DNA of 64,000 nucleotides from Comamonas sp. BIGb0124 (lineage in GTDB: Bacteria > Pseudomonadota > Gammaproteobacteria > Burkholderiales > Burkholderiaceae_C), in contig NZ_RJVF01000009.1 of NCBI RefSeq assembly GCF_003752175.1, forward strand, positions 434,001 through 498,000. The letters run 5' to 3'. A program made the translations under genes and the position numbers. Below, one piece after another: positions 46,904 through 55,229 of this stretch; position 1 is the stretch's first letter, and each line of letters starts with the position of its first letter. The notes under the pieces were generated by a model that ran no database searches, was not told where the DNA came from, and worked only from the letters and a program-made list of their open reading frames with translations.

Positions 46904-48313
46904 ATGACTCTCGAAATCCATCAAATGTCCGTCCGCGAGATCGGACAGCGGCTGCGGGACCGCGTTCTCACCGCCACCGAAGTGGTCGAGCACTACCTGG
47001 CCCGCATCGAGCGCCTGCAGCCGGTGCTCAACGCCTTTACCTACGTCGATGTCGAGGGCGCACGTGCTGCGGCCCGCGCCAGCGACGAACGCCTGGTCGC
47101 CGGCCGTCCGCTCAGCTGGCTCGAAGGCATCCCGGTCTCGATCAAGGACAACATCTACGTCAAGGGCATGCCGTTCGTCTTCGGCTCGCCGCTGTTCAAG
47201 GACCGCATCGCCGAACAGGACGAATTGCCCATCGCCCTGCTGCGCGAAGCCGGCGCGATCATCATGGGCAAGACCAACCTGCCCGAGTTCGCCAGCCGCG
47301 GCTCGACCTACAACCCGGTCTACGGCGCCACCGGCAATCCGTGGGATCCGGAACTGACGACGGGCGGTTCGAGCGGCGGCTCGGTCGCTTCGGTGGCAGC
47401 CGGCATGGTGCCGCTGTCGATGGGCACCGATGGCGGCGGCTCGATCCGCCGGCCGGCCGGCTATACCGGCCTGGTGGGCTTCAAGCCGACGCTGTCGCGT
47501 ATTCCGCGTGCCGACGGTTTCACCTCGGTGCTGTACGACTGCGAAGTGGTGGGACCGATCGGCCGCAGCGCCGACGATGTGCGCCTGATGATGCAGGCCC
47601 TGGCGCGTCCGCACCGCCGCGACCAGCGTTCGCGCGGCTTCGTGCCCATGCGCGGGCTGGCTGCCGATCCGGGCCGGCTGCGCATTCTGTATGTGCCGCA
47701 ATACGGCAACAACCCCGTCGACCCCGAGATCGCGGCCAACTGCCGCGCCGCAGCCGAACAGCTGCGCGCGCTGGGCCACGAGGTCACCGAAGGCCCGCTG
47801 CCTTTCGACATCCAGCCCGTGAGCGACAACTGGGCCAAGATCGGCAACGTCTGCATGTCGCTCATGGCCCAGCAGTACCCGCGCTTCAAGGACGACGTCA
47901 CGCCCGAATACCGCGATCGCGCCATCACCGGCGACGGCATCACCGGCGGCGACTACCAGGGCGTGATCGAACTGCTGCTGGCGCTGCGCTCGGATGTGGG
48001 CGATGCCTTTGCACAGTACGACATCATCATGACGCCCACGTCGGCCGCCAATCCGTGGCCCAAGAACGAGCCGTTCCCACCGGTGATCGACGGCCAGAAG
48101 GTCGGCCCGCGTGGCCATGCGGTCTTCACCAACTGGGTCAATGCCTGCAGCCATCCCGGCCTGGCGTTGCCGGCAGCGCCCACCGCCTCGGGCGTGCCGG
48201 TCGGCTTCCAGCTGGTCGGCGACTTCGGTGCCGACGACCTGTTGCTCGATCTCGCCACGCAGTACGAAGCCCAGGCCGCCTGGATGCGCCTGTGGCCCGC
48301 CTGCGCCGAGTGA
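46904..48313 (+). CDS. Amidase-signature family amidase
   Basis: A 469-residue amidase of the GatA/FAAH signature family. The Ser-cisSer-Lys triad is visible: Lys81 ([11 protein letters not shown]), Ser156 (TTGGSSGGS) and nucleophile Ser180 ([16 protein letters not shown]). It probably hydrolyses the linear amide or carbamoyl product of the preceding cyclic amidohydrolase. The gene starts 7 bp after the dihydropyrimidinase-like gene. It is not a GatA of the tRNA amidotransferase, since gatB and gatC are absent. Confidence 0.9.
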   Translation: MTLEIHQMSVREIGQRLRDRVLTATEVVEHYLARIERLQPVLNAFTYVDVEGARAAARASDERLVAGRPLSWLEGIPVSIKDNIYVKGMPFVFGSPLFKDRIAEQDELPIALLREAGAIIMGKTNLPEFASRGSTYNPVYGATGNPWDPELTTGGSSGGSVASVAAGMVPLSMGTDGGGSIRRPAGYTGLVGFKPTLSRIPRADGFTSVLYDCEVVGPIGRSADDVRLMMQALARPHRRDQRSRGFVPMRGLAADPGRLRILYVPQYGNNPVDPEIAANCRAAAEQLRALGHEVTEGPLPFDIQPVSDNWAKIGNVCMSLMAQQYPRFKDDVTPEYRDRAITGDGITGGDYQGVIELLLALRSDVGDAFAQYDIIMTPTSAANPWPKNEPFPPVIDGQKVGPRGHAVFTNWVNACSHPGLALPAAPTASGVPVGFQLVGDFGADDLLLDLATQYEAQAAWMRLWPACAE

Positions 48314-48332
48314 AGACCCCCGGGAGAATCGT

Positions 48333-48995
48333 GTGAGAGTGCTGCTCATCAACCCCAATACCCGGCGCGAGACCACCGCGATGATGGCCGAACTGGCCCG
48401 CCGGTACGGACCGGCGCATTGGGAGTGGCTGACGCTGACGGCCGAGCAGGGCGAGTCCCTGATCGCCGATCCGCAGGCCCTGGCCACGGCGGCCGAGGCG
48501 GTGGCGGGCATGCACGCGCAGATCACCGCGCTGAACGTCGATGCCGTGATCGTCGCGGCCTTCGGCGACCCGGGCCTCGAGGCGCTGCGCACCACGCTCG
48601 CCGTGCCGGTGGTCGGCATCGGCGAAGCCGCGATGCGTGCTGCCGATGCGCTGGCCCAGCCCTTTGCACTCATCACGATCACCCCGCAACTGCGCGAATC
48701 CACGCTGGCCCAGTTGCGCCGCTATGGCTGCGAAAGCCACCTGCGTGCCTTGCTGGTGGCCGAGGGCGACGCCCGCACCACGGCGCAGAACCCGCAGCAC
48801 CTCGTCGAGCGCGTGCAGGCCTGCATGCGGCAAGCCATCGACGAGCAGGGCGCACAGGTGCTGGTCATCGGCGGCGGACCGGTTGCCGCTGCCGCGCAGC
48901 AACTCGGCCGCAGCGCGGGTGTCCGCACCATCCTGCCGCTGCAGGCCGCCGTCGAACGCGTCGAGGCACTGCTCGCCGGCAGCGCCCACCCCTGA
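48333..48995 (+). CDS. Asp/Glu/hydantoin racemase-like protein without the two cysteines
   Basis: A 220-residue protein of the Asp/Glu/hydantoin racemase superfamily (VRVLLINPNTRRETT at the start, AAFGDPGLEALR near 75-86). In hydantoin racemase the catalytic cysteines lie in CFDDPGL and GCAGM; here they are Ala76 and Gly181 (VIGGGP). Cofactor-independent racemisation by two thiols is therefore excluded. It starts with GTG at 48333, 5 nt after GGGAGA. A lyase, isomerase or decarboxylase role within the pathway is possible but unproven. Confidence 0.82.
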   Translation: MRVLLINPNTRRETTAMMAELARRYGPAHWEWLTLTAEQGESLIADPQALATAAEAVAGMHAQITALNVDAVIVAAFGDPGLEALRTTLAVPVVGIGEAAMRAADALAQPFALITITPQLRESTLAQLRRYGCESHLRALLVAEGDARTTAQNPQHLVERVQACMRQAIDEQGAQVLVIGGGPVAAAAQQLGRSAGVRTILPLQAAVERVEALLAGSAHP

Positions 48996-49044
48996 ATCGT
49001 CCCGATCCCGCCTTGTCACCCGTCTACAACTCCTAGGAAATTCC

Positions 49045-49890
49045 ATGTCTCTCAAACTTGCCTTGTCCACCCTGGCACTGGCCGTGATGGCCTCGGTGTC
49101 TCCCGTTCATGCCCAGTCCGCAAAGCCCTTGCTCTCGCCCTCGGACACCTCGTTGCCGCCGTTCTCGATGTCCGACCTGGGTGGCGGCCTCAAGGGCCTG
49201 ACCATCGATCTGGCTGCGGCCCTGTCGCGTGAGATGGGCCAGACCATCGCCATCGACCCCGCCCAGTGGAGCGCCGCGCTGCCCGGCCTGAGCTCGGGCA
49301 AGTACGACCTGCTGATGCCCCCCGTCAACGTGACGCCCGAACGCGCCAGCATGCTGCTGTTCAGCGAGCCCTATCTTGAAAACGATTTCCTGTTCCTGAC
49401 CCGCAAGAACGCGCCCGACGTCACCGACCCGAGCGAGTTCAAGGACAAGACCATCGCCACCAACAAGGGCTCGTCGTTCGAGGCCTGGGCCAAGAACAAC
49501 GCCGAGAAGTACGGCTTCAAGGTCGACGTCTACGGCTCCGGTGCCGATGCCATCCAGGCCGTGCAATCGGGCCGCGCCTTCGCCACGCTCTCGAGCATCC
49601 AGACCGGCTCGTGGCTGGCACAGAACAACCCAGCCCTGAAGGCCAGCTACCGCGTGCGCACCGGCAACGTCGCCGCCATCGCTTTCCGCAAGGACAGCCC
49701 CGAGCTGCAGCTCAAGGTCTCCAACGCGCTCAAGTGCCTGAAGCAGAGCGGCGAACTCGCCCAGCTCTACGAAAAGTGGACCGGCATCAAGCCCACCGCC
49801 GATTCGCCCACCGTCGCGATCTACCCCGGCATCGGCGTCAAGGGCTTCGAGGGCTACCAGCCCGATGCCCCCAAGCCCGTCTGCAAGTAA
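49045..49890 (+). CDS. Periplasmic substrate-binding protein of a PAAT-type ABC importer
   Basis: A 281-residue family-3 solute-binding protein. The signal peptide ends at about Ala23 (SPVHA then QSA). The mature part has the periplasmic-binding fold blocks GLTIDLAAALSREMG, SGKYDLLMPPVNVTPER and GRAFATLSSIQTG. Members bind polar amino acids or related small molecules. It is followed by the ATPase and two permeases. The ligand is presumably the compound degraded by the upstream enzymes. Confidence 0.9.
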   Translation: MSLKLALSTLALAVMASVSPVHAQSAKPLLSPSDTSLPPFSMSDLGGGLKGLTIDLAAALSREMGQTIAIDPAQWSAALPGLSSGKYDLLMPPVNVTPERASMLLFSEPYLENDFLFLTRKNAPDVTDPSEFKDKTIATNKGSSFEAWAKNNAEKYGFKVDVYGSGADAIQAVQSGRAFATLSSIQTGSWLAQNNPALKASYRVRTGNVAAIAFRKDSPELQLKVSNALKCLKQSGELAQLYEKWTGIKPTADSPTVAIYPGIGVKGFEGYQPDAPKPVCK

Positions 49891-49927
49891 CGAGCGCCCC
49901 GAACACGCCGCCCAACGCCGCCCCGCC

Positions 49928-50677
49928 ATGAATCCGAAAATCATCCTCGAACTGATCGACCTCCAGAAAAGCTATGGCGACCTCTCGGTCCTCAAGGGCG
50001 TCAACTTCCGTGTCCGCGAGGGTGAACTGGTGTCGATCATCGGCCCTTCGGGTTCCGGCAAGAGCAGCATGCTGCGCTGCTGCAACCTGCTCGAGCAGCC
50101 GACGGGCGGGCAGATCGTGTTCGACGGCCACGACATCACCCGCGAAGGCGTGAACATCAACCGTGTGCGCCAGGACATGGGCATGGTGTTCCAGCAGTTC
50201 AACCTCTATCCCCACCTCACGGCGCTCGGCAACGTGGCGCTGGCGCTGCGCTGCGTCAAGAAGCTCGGCAAGGCCGAGGCCCACGAGCAGGCCATGGCCG
50301 CGCTCGAGCAGGTGGGGCTGGCGCACAAGGCGCAGGCCTATCCGGCGCAGCTCTCGGGCGGACAGCAGCAGCGCGTGGGCATCGCCCGTGCCGTCGCGCT
50401 CAAGCCCAAGATCATCCTGTTCGACGAGCCCACCAGCGCGCTCGATCCCGAGCTGGTCTCGAGCGTGCTGGGCGTGATGCGCGAGCTGCGCGGCACCGGC
50501 GTGACCATGCTGGTCGTCACCCATGAAATGGGCTTTGCACGCGATGTCTCGGACCGCGTGATCTTCATGGACGGCGGCCAGGTCGCCGCCGACGACACGC
50601 CCGATCGCGTCTTCTCGGGAACCGGCAGCGATCGGCTGGCGACGTTCCTGTCGCGTTTCCATGGCGAGCAGGGCTGA
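49928..50677 (+). CDS. ABC importer ATP-binding protein (PAAT type)
   Basis: A 249-residue cytoplasmic ATPase with Walker A GPSGSGKSS at 39-47, Q-loop FQQFNLYPH near 88-96, signature LSGGQQQR at 142-149, Walker B ILFDEP at 163-168 and H-loop VTHEMGFA. It powers the importer formed with the adjacent binding protein and two permeases. Confidence 0.93.
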   Translation: MNPKIILELIDLQKSYGDLSVLKGVNFRVREGELVSIIGPSGSGKSSMLRCCNLLEQPTGGQIVFDGHDITREGVNINRVRQDMGMVFQQFNLYPHLTALGNVALALRCVKKLGKAEAHEQAMAALEQVGLAHKAQAYPAQLSGGQQQRVGIARAVALKPKIILFDEPTSALDPELVSSVLGVMRELRGTGVTMLVVTHEMGFARDVSDRVIFMDGGQVAADDTPDRVFSGTGSDRLATFLSRFHGEQG

Positions 50678-50683
50678 TGTGAC

Positions 50684-51373
50684 ATGAGCACCACCGGTTT
50701 CTCCTCGCTGGTCGAGACTTTCTTCAACGCCGGCATCGTCGCGAAGACCGCCCCGCTGATCCTGGCCGCCGCCTGGCAGACGCTGGCGGTGGGCCTGCTC
50801 ATCGTCGTCACGGGCGTGCTGGCCGGCATTCTTCTGGCTTCGGTGCGCTACGCCACACGCAGCCGCGTGCTGCGCGGGCTCATCGTGGCCTATGCCGACA
50901 TCATGCGGGCCCTGCCGCCGCTGGTGCTGCTGATCCTGGTCTACTTCGCGTTGCCCTATGTCGACATCGCGATGGGCGCCGTGATGGCCACCTGGCTGTG
51001 CCTGTCGCTGGTGCTGGCCGCCTTCATCGAAGAGTGCGTGTGGTCGGGCCTGTGCACCACGCCGCCCGGCCAGATGGAAGCCGCACGTTCGACCGGCATG
51101 ACCTGGCTGGCCGCCATGCAGCACGTGGTGCTGCCGCAGGCGCTCAGAACGGCGCTGCCGCAGATCACCAACCGCTGCATCGCCACCGTCAAGAACACGG
51201 CACTGGGCTCGGTCATCGGCTTCAGCGAGGTGCTGGGCACCGCGCAGGTCGCCAGCAGCGACTTCGCCAACCCCACGCCGCTCACGCTGTGCGCGGCCAT
51301 CTACATCCTGATGATTTTCCCCATCGTGCTGCTGTCGCGTTATCTCGAAACCAAGGCGGGCCACCGGTCATGA
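50684..51373 (+). CDS. ABC importer permease 1 (PAAT type)
   Basis: A 229-residue HisM/HisQ-like permease with about five membrane helices and the EAA motif for ATPase contact (EAARSTGMTWLAAMQHVVLP, about residues 128-147). The stop overlaps the start of the second permease (ATGA), so the two subunits are translationally coupled and probably form a heterodimer. Confidence 0.92.
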   Translation: MSTTGFSSLVETFFNAGIVAKTAPLILAAAWQTLAVGLLIVVTGVLAGILLASVRYATRSRVLRGLIVAYADIMRALPPLVLLILVYFALPYVDIAMGAVMATWLCLSLVLAAFIEECVWSGLCTTPPGQMEAARSTGMTWLAAMQHVVLPQALRTALPQITNRCIATVKNTALGSVIGFSEVLGTAQVASSDFANPTPLTLCAAIYILMIFPIVLLSRYLETKAGHRS

Positions 51374-52044
51374 GCGACATCCTCGACACCTTCTTCAATG
51401 CCGCCATCGCGGCCCAGGTCTTGCCGTTTCTTGCAGACGGCCTGTTCATCACGCTGCAGCTGTCGCTGCTGACGATTCCGCTGGGACTGGCCGGCGGCCT
51501 GGCGCTGGCGCTGCTGCACAGCCAGAGCGGCAGCCGGGCCTGCCGCATCGCCGTCAACGTGTACGTGGATTTCTTTCGTTCGTTTCCGCAGCTCGTGCTG
51601 CTGATCTTCGTTTCGTTCGCCACGCCTTTTCTGGGGATCGATCTGCCGCCCATCCTGTCGCTGGCCATCAGCTTCACGCTGTCGACCTCGGCCTACTACT
51701 GCGAGATCATCCGTGCCGGCATTCAGAGCGTGCCCGGCGGGCAGACCGAAGCCGCCCGCTCGACCGGCATGTCGACCGTGCAGGCCCTGATCCATGTCGT
51801 GCTGCCGCAGGCCCTGCGCAACGTCACGCCCGACCTCATCGGCAACAGCGTCGAGATCGTCAAGGCCACCTCCATCGCCAGCGTGCTGGGCATGTCCGAG
51901 CTGCTCTACAACGCCCAGTCGGCGCAATCGGTGCTGTTCAACCCCACACCGCTCACCCTGGCCGCGCTGATGTATCTGGCCTTGCTGTGGCCCGTGGTGC
52001 GACTCATCAGCACGCTGGAGGGGCGGCGGCGCCGGAGGCATTGA
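51370..52044 (+). CDS. ABC importer permease 2 (PAAT type)
   Basis: A 224-residue HisM/HisQ-like permease with about five membrane helices and the EAA motif EAARSTGMSTVQALIHVVLP near 137-156. It begins inside the stop codon of permease 1 by a 4-bp ATGA overlap. Its last codons overlap the convergent hypothetical gene by 38 bp. It is the last gene of the cluster. Confidence 0.92.
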   Translation: MSDILDTFFNAAIAAQVLPFLADGLFITLQLSLLTIPLGLAGGLALALLHSQSGSRACRIAVNVYVDFFRSFPQLVLLIFVSFATPFLGIDLPPILSLAISFTLSTSAYYCEIIRAGIQSVPGGQTEAARSTGMSTVQALIHVVLPQALRNVTPDLIGNSVEIVKATSIASVLGMSELLYNAQSAQSVLFNPTPLTLAALMYLALLWPVVRLISTLEGRRRRRH

Positions 52045-52462
52045 GGCGAGGAGGGCGGCGAAACAAGCCGGGATTGATCGTCTCCAAGACCCGCTGCGCA
52101 CACCGGATCATCGCGTCCAGATAGCCGTCCATGATTTCATCGCTGAATTCGATCCTCATGTCGAGGGCCGAATGGGTGGCATCCATCAAAAGCAGCAACG
52201 CGCTCATCTCCATGAGCTCGCCCGTCACCGCTTCATCCATCGACGGGCTCTCGCTGGCCAGGCGGTAGGCCCGCTCGCCGGTCTTGCTGGCCCATTGCAT
52301 CACCAGGCACAACTGAAGATCCGTGGGCCGCTCGTCGCGCGGGCATTCGCCGCCGAAGAGATGGCCCATCGTGGCCAGCACCGCCTTCAACTGCAGGAGG
52401 TCGATGATGAGGGCGTCGTTGACATCGAAGGAGTCGCAATCGGGCGTGGCATGATGAGACAT
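52007..52462 (-). CDS. Hypothetical helical protein convergent with the ABC cluster
   Basis: A 151-residue soluble, mainly helical protein rich in Met and Leu (DLLQLKAVLATMGHLFGG, ELMEMSALLLLMDATHSAL). I do not recognise it. AAGGA lies 8 nt before the ATG on the minus strand, which sets the start at 52462 and excludes a longer upstream frame. Its 3' end overlaps the convergent permease gene by 38 bp. Confidence 0.65.
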   Translation of the reverse strand: MSHHATPDCDSFDVNDALIIDLLQLKAVLATMGHLFGGECPRDERPTDLQLCLVMQWASKTGERAYRLASESPSMDEAVTGELMEMSALLLLMDATHSALDMRIEFSDEIMDGYLDAMIRCAQRVLETINPGLFRRPPRLNASGAAAPPAC

Positions 52463-52529
52463 GTTTTTGTTCCTTGTCGGGTTCATGAACAGAGAGAGCG
52501 ATTCGGCTTGCGCTGCGTTGCTCTCGATT

Positions 52530-52570
52530 GAAGCCTCACCGTGTTCGAGACGGTGGGGCTTCGGTTTTTT
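52530..52570 (+). terminator. Plus-strand intrinsic terminator
   Basis: A 13-bp stem (52530-52542 with 52550-52562) with a 7-base loop is followed by TTTTTT at 52565-52570. It lies 486 bp beyond the ABC permease gene, past the convergent hypothetical gene, and would stop read-through from the cluster. On the minus strand it lies in the leader of the hypothetical gene and has no T-run. Confidence 0.82.
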
Positions 52571-53051
52571 GGGGGGCTTGGCCGGTGGAACTGCGGGCCG
52601 CTCCCCTTTGTTGAAGGCCTGCTGGCACCAGCTGCCATGAGCAGGTATCTCCTGTGGATGTGAGTACAAGGCGCTCGTTGCCCCTTTCCGTTTGGTGTCC
52701 AGCGATGTCTCAAGCCACCGATGTCACTTTCGCAGAGCGATGTCTTTGTGTCTTCCAACTAAAGTTGGAATCTGCGTTGCAGGCGTGCGGGGGGTGTTCT
52801 GCGACGACTGCGAAGGTCACGCAGGAATGAAGAAAAGCCGGACTTCAAGGCTGAGCTTGAGCGCAACTTCATCAGTCGGCTGGGGCTAGGGCAGCGCGTC
52901 AGCCGACGTTGAGGGTTTTAAAGGGTGCCTCTGAGTTAGGGGTTAAACCGTCCGAGGTTGCCGCCTATGGAGGTACCCCCGCTGGGGGAGAGTGCAGATA
53001 GCTCGCCGTGTACCGGTCGACAGCCTTCGGCCAAAATCAGCAGGACCCGAC
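52571..53051. other. Intergenic stretch with a possible coding remnant
   Basis: No intact gene is recognised. A 41-codon frame opens at 52705 and stops at 52830. In the next frame a protein-like stretch (KPDFKAELERNFISRLG, about 52837-52887) continues to a stop at 52910-52912. This could be a frameshifted remnant of an unidentified gene. An 8-bp inverted repeat lies at 52875-52882 and 52900-52907. Confidence 0.3.
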
Positions 53052-53092
53052 GCGTTGCACAGCACGGACTGTGCTGTGCAACGCTGATTTTT
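53052..53092. terminator. Perfect 14-bp hairpin after the LysR gene
   Basis: GCGTTGCACAGCAC (53052-53065) and its exact complement (53071-53084) enclose a 5-base loop and are followed by TGATTTTT on the plus strand. Ten bases before the stem stands AAAATCAGC, the reverse complement of GCTGATTTT on the other side, so the minus strand also gains a T-run after a spacer. It lies 18 bp beyond the LysR stop on the minus strand. Confidence 0.65.
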
Positions 53093-53109
53093 CCATTGCG
53101 CAGGCTGTG

Positions 53110-54060
53110 TCAATCCCGTGTCGGCATCGCGGCCTCTGCCTCCGCTTGACTCGCAATCCATGCTTCAAATCTCATTAGCGCCAAGTTGCCAGATTGCCTG
53201 GCAGGCCATCTGAGAAAGTAACCGCGGTTGGCCTTCCAGCCCACGGCGCTCAATCGAACAAGCTGGCCGGTATCCATTGCGCCACACACAATGTATTTCG
53301 GTAACAACGCAATACCGATGCCGCCCATTGCGGCCGACAGCGCCAAGGAGGCCTGAGCGTATACAGGGCCTTGCTCAGCCCTTTCCGCTAGGCTTGGGCT
53401 GCTCAAACCAGAGGCTTTGATCCAAGCGGTCCAGGCACCCACCATGCTGGTTCGTATCAATGGGGCGTTTGACAGCAGATGCATCAACTCATCCGTAGAC
53501 AGCGCGCCATTCGAGTCTCTCGAAACGCCGGAGCGTTCGATGAGGCTGGCGCTGGCGTAGGGCTGGTACACCAGCGAGAGGATCTCGCGCGCCTTGATAC
53601 TTGGAGTGGCACCCTCGCATAACTCGATTGCGGCGTCATCGTTGCTGATCAACGCGTTCTCGCCGTCGATCCGGTTGGTGAGGTTGAGCATGATGTCCCG
53701 GTGGCACTCGATAAAGCTGCTCAGCCGCGGCATCAACCAGAAATTGGCAAAAGCCGACGGCACCGCGATATTCAATCGATGCCCGACTTCGTCGCCAGCG
53801 ACCGCGCGCATGGCTGCGCGTTCGAGCTGATGCAGAACAGTCGAGATGTCTTCCCAGTAACGTAGCCCTGCCTTCGTGAGTTTGAGTCCACTGCGGTCCC
53901 GCTCAAACAGTTCAATGCCCAAGGTTTGCTCCAGCGCCTGGATGTGATGGCTGACGGCGCTCTGTGTAAGTTTCACAACCTGTGCAGCTTTCGTGAAGCT
54001 CAGAAGGCGAGCGCTCGCATCGAAACACCTGAGAGCGGTGGTTGAGGGCAAATGGTGCAT
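53110..54060 (-). CDS. LysR-family regulator (GcvA-like)
   Basis: A 316-residue regulator. The helix-turn-helix SFTKAAQVVKLTQSAVSHHIQALE (about 21-44) is of the GcvA/AmpR-like type. It is divergent from a Bug-type receptor gene and probably controls it and the esterase that follows, through the 166-bp shared spacer. Codon use is a little less GC-biased than that of the core genes nearby. Confidence 0.9.
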   Translation of the reverse strand: MHHLPSTTALRCFDASARLLSFTKAAQVVKLTQSAVSHHIQALEQTLGIELFERDRSGLKLTKAGLRYWEDISTVLHQLERAAMRAVAGDEVGHRLNIAVPSAFANFWLMPRLSSFIECHRDIMLNLTNRIDGENALISNDDAAIELCEGATPSIKAREILSLVYQPYASASLIERSGVSRDSNGALSTDELMHLLSNAPLIRTSMVGAWTAWIKASGLSSPSLAERAEQGPVYAQASLALSAAMGGIGIALLPKYIVCGAMDTGQLVRLSAVGWKANRGYFLRWPARQSGNLALMRFEAWIASQAEAEAAMPTRD

Positions 54061-54226
54061 GCATCGATTTTATGAGGGCAGCCATTACGAATATCCGTTT
54101 GCGCTGCGATTAAGGGGTTACTACCATTCGCTGCGACTCCCAAGAGCGCCCCGATGCGCCGCTGTGCAAACAGGCGCCTCAGGCCAAGCGATTGACGTCA
54201 ACTATTCAAACCAATGGGGACACATC

Positions 54227-55222
54227 TTGAACAAAGCGAATCATCGAACCTTGATCACTGTCGGGAAATTGATCGGGTTTGCCTTAGCACTGCCTGTCAC
54301 CTATGCGTCCGCTGAGACGCCGGTCTATCCCAACCGGGTGATTCAGCTGATTGCACAGCAGCCGCCCGGTAGCCAGTCCGAGGCCATCAGCCGGGTGTGG
54401 GCCGACTGCGCGTCGCGTGAGCTTGGACAGTCCATCGTGACTCTCAACAAACCAGGCGCCAATGGCGTGCTTGCGACAAATTTCTTGAAAAGCCAGCCAG
54501 CCGATGGCTACAACATCATGACGGTGGGGATGTCGCAGATGACGATAACGCCCTATATCTACAAACAGCTCCCGTACAGCCCGCAACGAGATTTCGATGG
54601 CATTACCGTGCTGAGCACTTCACCGTTGCTGCTGGTTGCTAGCGTCCAAAGTGGCATCAAGCAGTATTCGGACATTGCCGCGGTAGCGAAGAAGGCGGCC
54701 GGCGGAATCGATTTCGGATCCCCTGGTAAAGGAAGCCCAGCGCATCTGCTGACCGCTGGTGTGGCGCAGCAACTGACGGTGGAAAGCACGCATGTGCCCT
54801 TCGTTGGGGAAGGCGCGGCTGTGACAGCGCTAATGGGCGGTCAGATTCAGATCATGACGGTGACCTCCGGAACCGCCGCGCCGCTGATCAAGGACGGTCG
54901 GATGATTCCGTTGGCCATCTACACGGAGGCCCGCGATAAGGCATTCCCGCAGGTTCCAACCATCCTCGAGCTGACCGGCTCGAAGGAAATGGCGTTGCCG
55001 GGATGGCTGGCGCTGGTGGCCAAGGCCGGAACGCCATCCGATGTGTTGAAGAGGCTTGGCGACGTGACTGCCAAGTGCGTTGCTTCCGAGGCGTACGGCA
55101 CCCGTATGGAGGCCATCAATGCCGTTCCCGTGAAATCGTCCCCTTCCGACGTGAAACTCTGGACGGACCGGTATACGGCGGTTTTTAAACCCATGATCGA
55201 AAGGTTAGATCTTGCTGAGTGA
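54227..55222 (+). CDS. Bug/TctC-type periplasmic binding protein
   Basis: A 331-residue tripartite-tricarboxylate-transporter-type receptor. A signal peptide (GKLIGFALALPVTYASA) precedes the mature start at YPNRVIQLI, and the family block GFDFGSPGKG-like segment, QGTAAPLIKDGRM-like segment and PTILELTG follow. A TTG start at 54227 with GGGGA 6 nt upstream fits best, because no ATG or GTG gives a proper signal peptide. No TctA/TctB membrane genes are nearby; orphan Bug receptors are common in Betaproteobacteria. Confidence 0.85.
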   Translation: MNKANHRTLITVGKLIGFALALPVTYASAETPVYPNRVIQLIAQQPPGSQSEAISRVWADCASRELGQSIVTLNKPGANGVLATNFLKSQPADGYNIMTVGMSQMTITPYIYKQLPYSPQRDFDGITVLSTSPLLLVASVQSGIKQYSDIAAVAKKAAGGIDFGSPGKGSPAHLLTAGVAQQLTVESTHVPFVGEGAAVTALMGGQIQIMTVTSGTAAPLIKDGRMIPLAIYTEARDKAFPQVPTILELTGSKEMALPGWLALVAKAGTPSDVLKRLGDVTAKCVASEAYGTRMEAINAVPVKSSPSDVKLWTDRYTAVFKPMIERLDLAE

Positions 55223-55229
55223 TACGGCC

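Noticed and set aside
46904-48313. GatA subunit of the tRNA-dependent amidotransferase
   Set aside because: No gatB or gatC is adjacent, and the gene lies within a catabolic cluster; the amidase signature is shared by many other amidases.
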